Part shown: positions 1 through 6,904 of the stretch, one piece after another
Numbering within the stretch: position 1 is the first letter of the stretch
How the letters are laid out: each line of letters opens with the position of its first letter
From: Bacteroidetes bacterium GWF2_35_48
GTDB lineage: Bacteria > Bacteroidota > Bacteroidia > Bacteroidales > GWF2-35-48
DNA: 41,800 nt
Assembly: GCA_001769125.1 (NCBI GenBank)
Contig: MEOG01000017.1
Span: 1-41,800 of the forward strand
Reading direction: 5' to 3'
The notes under the pieces: generated by a model
The model's database searches: none
Seen by the model: only the letters and a program-made list of their open reading frames with translations
Told to the model about the DNA's origin: nothing
Position numbers and translations under genes: made by a program

Positions 1-91
1 AACTGAAACAGGAAAAACGGAATTAAATAGTTTGTTAACTTTAAATTTTCAATTATATAAAAACGCAATTTATAACCGAGCGTAGTATAAA

Positions 92-121
92 ACAAAAAAG
101 CCTTGAATAGCAAGGCTTTTG
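92..121 (-). terminator. Intrinsic terminator of tRNA-Pro
   Basis: A 6-bp GC-containing stem (GCCTTG / CAAGGC, loop AATAG, 100-116) is flanked by an A-run on the left and a T-run on the right. Read leftward it is a hairpin followed by six U residues, just downstream of the leftward tRNA-Pro gene. It could also work in the other direction for a gene lying to the left of the window. Confidence 0.75.
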
Positions 122-133
122 TCATTAAAAAAG

Positions 134-208
134 TCGGGGTGGGCAGATTCGAACTGCCGACCTCCACGTCCCGAACGTGGCGCGCTAACCGGACTACGCT
201 ACACCCCG
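134..208 (-). tRNA. tRNA-Pro (anticodon CGG)
   Basis: The minus strand folds into a full cloverleaf. The acceptor stem is CGGGGTG / CACCCCG with discriminator A, and the T-loop contains TTCGAAT. The anticodon arm is CCACG-TTCGGGA-CGTGG, which gives anticodon CGG, reading the Pro codon CCG. The 3' CCA is not encoded. A TTTG-N21-TAAATTTG promoter lies just upstream and an intrinsic terminator follows, so it is probably a single-gene transcript. Confidence 0.93.
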
Positions 209-234
209 AATAATTTTCGTTTTATAAAACGCTG

Positions 235-267
235 CAAATTTATTAATTTATGCTTGAAAGATACAAA
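235..267 (-). promoter_or_regulatory. Bacteroidota-type promoter of tRNA-Pro
   Basis: On the minus strand TTTG (264-267) is followed after 21 nt by TAAATTTG (235-242). This fits the Bacteroidota sigma-ABfr pattern TTTG / TAnnTTTG. The expected start near 228 would leave about 20 nt before the mature tRNA. The rest of 209-395 is AT-rich, with no other feature that I can support. Confidence 0.6.
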
Positions 268-395
268 TTTTATAAATAAATTATAAAATTGTTTTTTTCT
301 GAAACATACCTTTACAATACATACAAACAAGTGAGGACAACTTTATATAGGCAAGTGTGCGATTAGTCACTAATTGAAAAATTAATAAAACCTGA

Positions 396-1328
396 TTAAT
401 AGGTATCATTAACAATTGAAGAACGGAAAGAACTTACAAAATTTTTAATTTCCACAAGCTTATCTTTATCGAAAGTAACATTCTTCAGTCGTTGTTCTTT
501 ATCGCTGAACTCATACCGGATATTAAGCTCCTCGAATTGTTTTTGCAGTTTAACAAGACTTGCATTTAACTTTTGAATGTCTTCATCAGGATACATTTTA
601 AGCAAATCCAAAAGACTTTCAAGATACAATTTCTGCTGGAAAATTATATTGTTCAGATTGTTTGAATAAAAACTTGTAAACGTTTTATTTTTCATTAATT
701 TTTCGTAATGATTAGTGAGCATATACAAACCTTCTATATAAAAACCAGCAATAATAATAAGCGAAACTTCTTCTTTCTGGGATTCAAATAATTTCCTGTC
801 CATTTCATTTTGCAGGGTTAGCAAGGTATAAAAAAGAGAATCTTTATTTGTTATGAATTTTTTACATTTTGTGAGAACAGGAATGGTTCTGTTGTTCTGA
901 AGATCAAGCTCGCGGGTTAATTTTTCAATCTTATCAAAGTAAATAAGCGATGCCTGACTATTGTCATATATCACGACATAAGTAAGATCAACTAAATGAA
1001 TGCCCAGATTAATTGCTTTTGAAAAAGTTGAAACATAAGAAGTTTTATTATTTTTAGTTTCCTGAATGAATTCATCGGAATACTTAATATCTAATAATTT
1101 CAGGGCAGAAGTAATCTGAACCGGCGTGGGAACGGTATAAACAACAGCCTGATTGCTGTCTAAAAGCATTTCATTGTATGCATCCGAAGAATCAGAAATT
1201 CGCTCTGTAGTATCATTCTGACAAGATGAAATCAAACAAAAAGAAACGAGAATAACCAAAGCAGAAATGAAAGGCTTCAGAACCTTTTTTTCTGTATGCT
1301 TATATTTATTTCTTACAGATTGAATCAT
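396..1328 (-). CDS. Putative lipoprotein, helical, unknown function
   Basis: 310 residues. The N-terminus is a basic stretch followed by a hydrophobic segment ending in a lipobox (LISSC, Cys about residue 36), so the mature protein is probably a lipid-anchored envelope protein of about 275 residues. The rest looks largely alpha-helical and Lys/Leu/Glu-rich, with several YxxxL and KLxxQ heptad-like stretches near the C-terminus. I do not recognise the family. No internal Met closer to the signal segment offers a better start. It begins 3 nt after the stop of the gene before it in transcription order (1332-2063), so the two are almost certainly co-transcribed and probably translationally coupled. 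No clear terminator is seen after the stop. Confidence 0.75.
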   Translation of the reverse strand: MIQSVRNKYKHTEKKVLKPFISALVILVSFCLISSCQNDTTERISDSSDAYNEMLLDSNQAVVYTVPTPVQITSALKLLDIKYSDEFIQETKNNKTSYVSTFSKAINLGIHLVDLTYVVIYDNSQASLIYFDKIEKLTRELDLQNNRTIPVLTKCKKFITNKDSLFYTLLTLQNEMDRKLFESQKEEVSLIIIAGFYIEGLYMLTNHYEKLMKNKTFTSFYSNNLNNIIFQQKLYLESLLDLLKMYPDEDIQKLNASLVKLQKQFEELNIRYEFSDKEQRLKNVTFDKDKLVEIKNFVSSFRSSIVNDTY

Positions 1329-1331
1329 AAA

Positions 1332-2063
1332 TTATTTAACTATTTTAGTTTGTGTTTTGGTTAAAGATCTTGCTATTAAAACGCCCGATTGAAAATAATC
1401 TGTAGGATTATATTTTACATTAATTCTTGTCTTATTTAATCCGGGAAGGTCAACAGGGACAACATTTCCCATAAAATCAAGCATTAAAATCTTTTTATTT
1501 CCTTTAGCAATTTCATCAAGTGAGGCTTTTGAAATATTACACTTTCCAATGCATGGCTCTCCTGTTATCAGCAACCCGGAAATATCAACTTTTGTATTAT
1601 TTACAAGAAGTAAATCAAGATTATTATAAGTTCCATCTGATTTCTTTTGCTTTAACCGGTAAAAAAACTGCCCGGTAACAGAACAAGTATCAATAAAATT
1701 GTATACATTCTTTTCATTTTTTGATTTTCCTGCAACAAGAGCAAGCTCTTTAAATGCTATACCATTAAAACTTTTCTCAATTAAAAAAGAAACGGAATTA
1801 CATTCTTTTTCTGCCTCCCATGAAAGAATAACCTTACTATCTATTTTTTCTCCTTTAAAATATTTTAACTGAAATTCCTGAGAAGAACCTAAATCTTTAA
1901 CTTTTTCAGTTGGAGCACCACCCTGATTAGTTTCATTTAAGAAAGAACCAAAAAAAGTATTTTTAATAATAGCTTCATTTTTCAGAATAGTAAAATTACC
2001 TGCATGAAACAAAATGTGCAGTAACACAATAAAGGAAAAGATATATATATATAACAATCTCAT
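1332..2063 (-). CDS. Small exported protein with FN3-like domain and degenerate sorting-like tail
   Basis: 243 residues. A hydrophobic N-terminal segment (residues 3-20) suggests a signal peptide or membrane anchor. Residues about 65-150 match the fold often placed before the C-terminal domain of T9SS cargo: a V-x-L-S-W-E-A-E core, then F-L-I-E-K-S-F-N-G, then a YNFID segment and F-Y-R-L-K-Q-K-K-S-D-G. The last 70 residues (LLITGEP...IKIL-type strands, GVLIARSL, KIVK end) resemble a sorting domain but lack the usual YPNP motif, so export by T9SS is uncertain. It lies between the ABC transporter gene upstream and the lipoprotein gene 3 nt downstream, in one likely operon. Specific function is unknown. 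Confidence 0.7.
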   Translation of the reverse strand: MRLLYIYIFSFIVLLHILFHAGNFTILKNEAIIKNTFFGSFLNETNQGGAPTEKVKDLGSSQEFQLKYFKGEKIDSKVILSWEAEKECNSVSFLIEKSFNGIAFKELALVAGKSKNEKNVYNFIDTCSVTGQFFYRLKQKKSDGTYNNLDLLLVNNTKVDISGLLITGEPCIGKCNISKASLDEIAKGNKKILMLDFMGNVVPVDLPGLNKTRINVKYNPTDYFQSGVLIARSLTKTQTKIVK

Positions 2064-2135
2064 ATTTTCAGAGCGTAAATATATATTATATTATAAAAAT
2101 AACCAAATTATGATAAAAAATGCGACGGGCAAACA

Positions 2136-5100
2136 TCAGGAAATTGAATTTCTTCTTCTATACTTCCAAAACAATTTATAAAATTTATTATTCAGTTTCA
2201 AAAGAAGAATGACAAACAGCAATAAATTCAAAAACCATATAAGAAGTATGTTGAACAAAAATGTATCCATGTAAATGCCTGCAAAAGGTTTTCCCGAAGC
2301 GTAAAAATGCGCTCTTATAAAAGAAGCATCTGAATCTTTAAATACAGGATCTGCTTTTTGGATAAGAGTTTCTTCATTTTTAATAAGCATTTTTGTTATA
2401 TTGTAGGAATTAATACAAAGCTGCGCCACTTTTTCATTGTGATGCTGCAACATCAATAAATTCAAATCCTCTTTACTTCTTAATTTTGCAGCTATTTTTT
2501 CTTTTTTCTTTCTGTAATGAGAATATTTATTTTTGCAATATGTATGCAATTTATCAAGGTAGTGCTGCCATTCGCTTATCTGCATGTAATTTTTTCTTTC
2601 CTTTTCAGGAGAATCAATTTTATATTTGGTCTTTAATTTATTTACTTCCTGAAATAAAAGATGATAATTTTTGCTAATCTGAGAATCTGTCAATGCGCTT
2701 TTTGTCGTATCAAAAACAGCCAACCTGTCTGTGAGTTCGGGAATAACAAAATTTAACAGATATGAGTATCGGCTCATATTTTTTTCTATTTCGAAAAAAT
2801 GTTTTTCATAATTATTGTCTTTAAACTGCTTTACTATCAGAGCCTCATAAGCCCATCGCGAAATCATCATATCTCCAAGCAGTGGAACGTATTCATCAGA
2901 ACCAATATTCTTATGAAGCTTATCGTAATCTACCACAACACCGCAAAATAAAATCTGGGGGATTAATATAATCGGGATTAAAATATAAGCTACAACATTG
3001 TTTTTAATTAAAGACGAAATGAGAAGACCCAGTAAATTGGAAAAAGCAGCAGCAGAAAAAAGAACGAGCCAATAATCGGTATACATTCCTTTTATCTCAA
3101 GAATTGAATTACCGATTAAAACATACAGCAAGGTCTGAAATGCAGAAATAATTAACAATAAAAACAACTTAGAAAAAAGATAAGCAGACCAGCTAAGCTT
3201 TAAAAATTCTTCTCTTTGCAAAATTCTTTTCTCATTGATAATTTCATTCACACTTAATGTCATTCCCATGAAAAGGGCAACGATAACACTTACAAAAATG
3301 TAAACCGGAATATTTTCATTACTTGCAAAATAATACACGTGCCCCTGCTCTTCAGACCAGATGTAATAGCGCGCAAAATAAGCAATAATGAAAGCCAGCA
3401 ATGGAGCTTCAAGAATATTTATCAGCAGGTATTGAAGGTTGGTAATTTTGCGTTTTGCATCGCGAATAAAAAAAATCTTTGCCTGTTTCCATTTTGTTGC
3501 AACTTGCAAATTACTTAAAGGCAGCCATCCTGTATTGGATTCAATTTTTTCAGGAATAATTTTTTCTTTAAAAGCTTCTTTCCACTCATGAGGACTTATT
3601 TTACGGTATGATGTGGATCGTCCGTACTCATCCACAACTTTTGCATCAATAACATGAAGTATACTTTCGGGATTCAGATTTCCACACGATTCGCACTGTA
3701 CGGATGCTGTATCTGCATACTGACTTACCTGTCGTATAAAAGTCAGCGCTTCCACCGGATTACCGTAAAAAACAGTCTCCCCTCCCCTGTCTAAAATGAG
3801 AATCTTGTCGAACATTTTATAAATATCCGACGAAGGCTGATGAATAGTCGCAAACACCAGACGACCATTAATCGCTAGCTCTTTCAGCTTATCCATTATT
3901 TTTACCGAATCCATAGACGACAAGCCAGAAGTGGGCTCATCAGCAAAAAGAACATAAGGTTCATGAATTAACTCTATTGCCAGATTTAAACGTTTGCGTT
4001 CTCCACCGCTTATAAATTTATTCAGAGGAGAGCCTACAGGAAGGTTTCTTATTTCATGCAGATCAAATGCTTTTAATGTTTTTTCAGCTTTCTGAATTAT
4101 TTCATCTTCCGACAAATTATTAAAACATAATTTTGCATTATAATAAAGATTCTGGAAAACCGTCAGCTCTTCAATCAAAATATCTTCCTGCGCTACAAAA
4201 CCAATAATACCTTTCATCTTATCAGTTTCACGGTAAACATTTACATCATTTATTTTGACAAGACCTTTAGCAGGAATAAGTTTTCCGCTTAATAAATTCA
4301 GAAGCGTAGATTTCCCGACACCGCTCACTCCCATAATTCCAATCAGATTTCCGGAACGTTCCGTTAATGAAAAATCCCTGATACCGTTTGCATTTCCTTT
4401 ATACAAGTAGCTGACATTCTCTGCGCAAAAAGTAAGATTCAGAAAAGAAGCCGAATGAATAAACTTTTTAGAAATATCATTATAATATATAGTATTTATT
4501 TTTGGGCTTCTGATGGAAGAACCGGTATCAAAAAGGTAAACTCTTTCAGGCAGTACATTATGATTATTGAGGTAAATAATGTCACTCCCCATGTATTTCA
4601 TGAAAAATACCGAAGGCTGGCTCAAGTATAAACAAAATATATTTCCTGAAAGATTTTCTGTTAAAAGAAACTTATCTGTTGTATCTTGTTCCTCCGTATT
4701 ACAGCCTAGTGTAAGAACATCCTTACTTTTCTTGAAATCTGAATGAAAAACAAACTGAAAACAAATATCAAATTCGTGCTCCTCGATTTTAAAAACCTCC
4801 GCAACAGTCTTAACAAAATCAATTTCTTTATCTGTAACCGATTCGCCTCTTTTTATGAATTGCAATAATTCAATCAACACAATGTACTTCTGCGATTGCA
4901 ACAACTGATCATTTATTTTACTGCAAATTTTCAGAAGCCTTATACCGTGAAACGACTGGCGTGAAGATTGATTTTTAATATCCCCATGATATTCGAAAAT
5001 AAAACTATCAAAAACTTTCAGATAATAATCAACAAGATTTTGGGGTAAAAAACCTTTCAGGTAATCGCTTACCGAAAAACGGGAATCATCAGAAACCTGC

Positions 5101-5165
5101 TCCTTATTGACATTTGCAACAATAGCAAATAATTGGATAAGCGCACTAAGTAATGATTCGCTCAT
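2136..5165 (-). CDS. ABCG-like ABC transporter, fused ATPase and permease, with N-terminal TerB-like region
   Basis: 1009 residues. Residues 1 to about 150 are helical and acidic and resemble the TerB-like domain that precedes some Bacteroidota transporters; this is family recollection, not a computed match. The ATPase has Walker A GVSGVGKST (about 279-287), signature ISGGERKR (about 385-392), Walker B VLFADEPTSG (about 405-414) and H-loop His in ATIHQPSSD (about 442). The order ATPase-then-membrane and the ISGGERKR / TIHQPSSD wording are typical of ABCG (White/EPD-type) transporters. A small CxxC element (CESCGNLNPE, about 491-500) follows. Membrane segments run from about 575 to 805, then a long charged helical loop, then a last membrane segment near the C-terminus. 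This is the usual ABC-2 half-transporter plan, so it would dimerise. The substrate cannot be deduced. Confidence 0.88.
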   Translation of the reverse strand: MSESLLSALIQLFAIVANVNKEQVSDDSRFSVSDYLKGFLPQNLVDYYLKVFDSFIFEYHGDIKNQSSRQSFHGIRLLKICSKINDQLLQSQKYIVLIELLQFIKRGESVTDKEIDFVKTVAEVFKIEEHEFDICFQFVFHSDFKKSKDVLTLGCNTEEQDTTDKFLLTENLSGNIFCLYLSQPSVFFMKYMGSDIIYLNNHNVLPERVYLFDTGSSIRSPKINTIYYNDISKKFIHSASFLNLTFCAENVSYLYKGNANGIRDFSLTERSGNLIGIMGVSGVGKSTLLNLLSGKLIPAKGLVKINDVNVYRETDKMKGIIGFVAQEDILIEELTVFQNLYYNAKLCFNNLSEDEIIQKAEKTLKAFDLHEIRNLPVGSPLNKFISGGERKRLNLAIELIHEPYVLFADEPTSGLSSMDSVKIMDKLKELAINGRLVFATIHQPSSDIYKMFDKILILDRGGETVFYGNPVEALTFIRQVSQYADTASVQCESCGNLNPESILHVIDAKVVDEYGRSTSYRKISPHEWKEAFKEKIIPEKIESNTGWLPLSNLQVATKWKQAKIFFIRDAKRKITNLQYLLINILEAPLLAFIIAYFARYYIWSEEQGHVYYFASNENIPVYIFVSVIVALFMGMTLSVNEIINEKRILQREEFLKLSWSAYLFSKLFLLLIISAFQTLLYVLIGNSILEIKGMYTDYWLVLFSAAAFSNLLGLLISSLIKNNVVAYILIPIILIPQILFCGVVVDYDKLHKNIGSDEYVPLLGDMMISRWAYEALIVKQFKDNNYEKHFFEIEKNMSRYSYLLNFVIPELTDRLAVFDTTKSALTDSQISKNYHLLFQEVNKLKTKYKIDSPEKERKNYMQISEWQHYLDKLHTYCKNKYSHYRKKKEKIAAKLRSKEDLNLLMLQHHNEKVAQLCINSYNITKMLIKNEETLIQKADPVFKDSDASFIRAHFYASGKPFAGIYMDTFLFNILLIWFLNLLLFVILLLKLNNKFYKLFWKYRRRNSIS

Positions 5166-5202
5166 GGAAAATTAATTTTTTATAAAATGTAAATATAAAT
5201 AA

Positions 5203-5223
5203 AATTAAGAATTAGGAATTGAA
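5203..5223 (+). repeat. Degenerate heptamer run at the truncated 5' end of the ORF6N pseudogene
   Basis: Three consecutive 7-bp steps (AATTAAG, AATTAGG, AATTGAA) resemble the ATTACGA heptamer runs seen near 20.06 and 38.33 kb. They occupy the place where the 5' part of the ORF6N gene should be. Confidence 0.4.
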
Positions 5224-5798
5224 TCTTGCAGTAAAAAGAAACATTGAACGTTTCCCTGACGATTTTATGTTTGAACTGAATAAAAACGAAGTTAAAGTAT
5301 TGGAGAATAGTTCAAGGAGTCAAACTGGCACCTTGAATAGAGGAGGAAATTTAAAATATGCTTCTTTTGCCTTTACAGAGCAGGGTGTAGCCATGCTTTC
5401 AAGCGTATTAAATAGTGCCTGCAAGAAAACATCAATTTCATCGTTACGCTTGACCTGAAAAGTAGTCATGTACATTAGTACACTCCTAATTTTCAGGTCT
5501 TCGCAAGCCTTGAACTTGATGTTTTCTTATCAGGCACATACATTGTGAGCAAAAAACATGAGTTTTCTTGCTGGCACTAAATAGCAAACATGCTATTCAG
5601 GTAAATATTCAAATCATGCGGATATTTACAAAATTAAAGCAATATCTAGCTGATAACAAAGAAATACTTTTGGAACTCGAAAAGCTGAAAGCCAAATTAG
5701 GGGAACACGACAGGCATATTGATATTATTTTTGAAACATTAGACGAACTTATACAAAAGAAACAAGAACCAATGACACCGGTAGGTTATAAGAAATAA
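5219..5798 (+). pseudogene. ORF6N-domain protein remnant, 5' truncated and split by an insertion
   Basis: Two fragments in different frames (5219-5458 and 5568-5798) are halves of one protein of the ORF6N / KilA-N-associated DNA-binding family. The first holds [19 protein letters not shown] and [15 protein letters not shown]; the second resumes at LNSKHAIQVNIQIMR and ends in a coiled-coil tail (ILLELEKLKAKL). The start of the domain, which in relatives precedes NLAVKRN, is missing. Between the fragments lies a roughly 162-bp element with terminal inverted repeats and a 7-bp duplication. Removing the element plus one copy of the duplication restores the reading frame through V-L-N-S-K-H-A-I-Q. 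The family is common in Bacteroidota and in phage or accessory DNA. The gene is now certainly non-functional as a full-length protein. Confidence 0.88.
5416..5577. mobile_element. MITE-like element, 162 bp, with terminal inverted repeats and TAAATAG target duplication
   Basis: The left end GTGCCTGCAAGAAAAC (5415-5430) and the reverse complement of the right end (5562-5577) agree at 15 of 16 positions. TAAATAG occurs immediately outside both ends (5409-5415 and 5578-5584). Inside, a second inverted copy of the left end lies at 5516-5537 and pairs with 5415-5435, and a further dyad (CTGAAAA / TTTTCAG) lies around a loop at 5461-5490. The element encodes no protein, so a transposase acting on it would have to be supplied in trans. 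The G at 5415 could belong to the element, making the duplication 6 bp. Confidence 0.8.
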
Positions 5799-5830
5799 TG
5801 CATCAGTTAATAAGCAGTGTTTCTAAAAAG

Positions 5831-5903
5831 AGCCACTCAGGAGACTCGAACTCCCGACCCGCGCATTACGAATGCGCTGCTCTACCAACTGAGCTAAAGT
5901 GGC
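5831..5903 (-). tRNA. tRNA-Thr (anticodon CGT)
   Basis: On the minus strand the acceptor stem is GCCACTT / GAGTGGC (one G-T pair), the D-arm has AGCTCAGTTGGTAGAGC and the T-loop TTCGAGT. The anticodon arm is GCGCA-TTCGTAA-TGCGC, giving anticodon CGT, which reads the Thr codon ACG. No CCA is encoded. The gene lies 37 bp downstream of murI on the same strand and 32 bp from the ORF6N pseudogene. Confidence 0.92.
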
Positions 5904-5914
5904 TTTTTGTTTTG

Positions 5915-5922
5915 CAAAAATA
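5915..5922 (-). promoter_or_regulatory. Possible -7 box of tRNA-Thr
   Basis: TATTTTTG on the minus strand fits TAnnTTTG and lies 12 nt upstream of the tRNA. No good TTTG -33 element is seen, and read-through from murI is an alternative. Confidence 0.4.
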
Positions 5923-5940
5923 ATATTTTTTTAACAGAAA

Positions 5941-6732
5941 TTATTTTATTGGAATTATTTCTGATGCTTCCGCATGAATAAGCGGAAGAAGCGCTGAAAA
6001 AACAGAGGGGTCGCCGTTGACATAAAATGTATGTTTCCCTTTTTTTGATGAAGGGTTCAATAAATCCCCTGAATGCAGCAAATCGGAAACCCTGCGTGCA
6101 ATCGCAGGTGCCGGGTCAATAATTTCAGCTTTTCCTTCAACAATTTTTTCAATCAATGGAAGAAAAAATGAATAATGTGTGCAACCCAACACCAACTGGT
6201 CAACATTATTTGCAAGCATGGGTATAATATATTTTCTGAGGATTATTTCGGCTTCTGTAGAATTATGCTTTCCCTGCTCCACCAGTTCAACAAGACCTTC
6301 GCCTACCTGAATCATTATATTGCGATTCTCTGCCCATTTTTTTGAAGTTTCGCGAAACAAGCGACTCTGAAAAGTTCCCTGAGTAGCAAGTATGCCAATG
6401 TTTCCTGTTTTTGTATTTATCGCGGCTGGTTTCACGGCAGGCTCCATACCAACAAAATTTATCTTATATTTTTTCCGTAAATGATCAATTGCAGCTCCCG
6501 TAGCGGTATTACAGGCAACAACAATCAGCTTGACATTTTTCTCCAATAAAAACTCCACAATATTTTCAGAAAACGCTATAACTTCTTCCTGCTTTTTTAC
6601 TCCATAAGGACAGTTTCGCGTATCAGCATAGTAAACACAATTTTCTAAAGGTAAAGAAATGACAATTTCCTTAAAAACAGAAAGACCTCCTGCACCAGAG
6701 TCAAAAATACCGATTGGGTTTTGTGATAGCAT
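5941..6732 (-). CDS. murI: Glutamate racemase
   Basis: Converts L-glutamate to D-glutamate for peptidoglycan synthesis in the cytoplasm. In the 263-residue form the signature FDSGAGG is at residues 10-16, the two catalytic cysteines lie in ACNTAT (Cys74) and LGCTHY (Cys184, with His186), and the YADTRNCPYG motif is at about 35-44. The frame is open 15 codons further upstream (to 6777), but those residues are hydrophobic and not conserved. A TATTTTTG box at 6746-6753 would put the transcript start inside that extension, so I choose the ATG at 6732. Length is normal for the family. It is divergent from the secreted protein gene at 6905. Confidence 0.95.
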   Translation of the reverse strand: MLSQNPIGIFDSGAGGLSVFKEIVISLPLENCVYYADTRNCPYGVKKQEEVIAFSENIVEFLLEKNVKLIVVACNTATGAAIDHLRKKYKINFVGMEPAVKPAAINTKTGNIGILATQGTFQSRLFRETSKKWAENRNIMIQVGEGLVELVEQGKHNSTEAEIILRKYIIPMLANNVDQLVLGCTHYSFFLPLIEKIVEGKAEIIDPAPAIARRVSDLLHSGDLLNPSSKKGKHTFYVNGDPSVFSALLPLIHAEASEIIPIK

Positions 6733-6745
6733 TCTTTTTTTGAGA

Positions 6746-6753
6746 CAAAAATA
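6746..6753 (-). promoter_or_regulatory. Possible -7 box of murI
   Basis: TATTTTTG (TAnnTTTG) on the minus strand. The implied start near 6739 would leave only about 7 nt before the ATG at 6732, which argues for that start codon. The -33 element is poor. Confidence 0.4.
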
Positions 6754-6841
6754 ATGTAAAAATAAAGACAATTTCATCCTTTCTTAATAAACTTTATAAA
6801 TAATATTCTTATTTTTACATTTATTATTAAATAAAAAGTAT

Positions 6842-6849
6842 TATTTTTG
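6842..6849 (+). promoter_or_regulatory. Possible -7 box of the secreted protein gene at 6905
   Basis: TATTTTTG fits TAnnTTTG, about 55 nt upstream of the start codon. The -33 region is T-rich without a clear TTTG. Confidence 0.35.
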
Positions 6850-6904
6850 AAACCCATTTTTGAAATATATTAAGAAAAATAAATATTAATTAAATTCTAT
6901 TTTT

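Noticed and set aside
5831-5903. tRNA-Thr as attachment site of an integrated element
   Set aside because: No integrase gene or repeated tRNA end is seen nearby; the ORF6N remnant alone is not enough to claim an island.
6733-6777. Longer murI start
   Set aside because: The extra 15 residues are hydrophobic and not conserved in MurI, and a likely promoter box overlaps that stretch; the ATG at 6732 is preferred.
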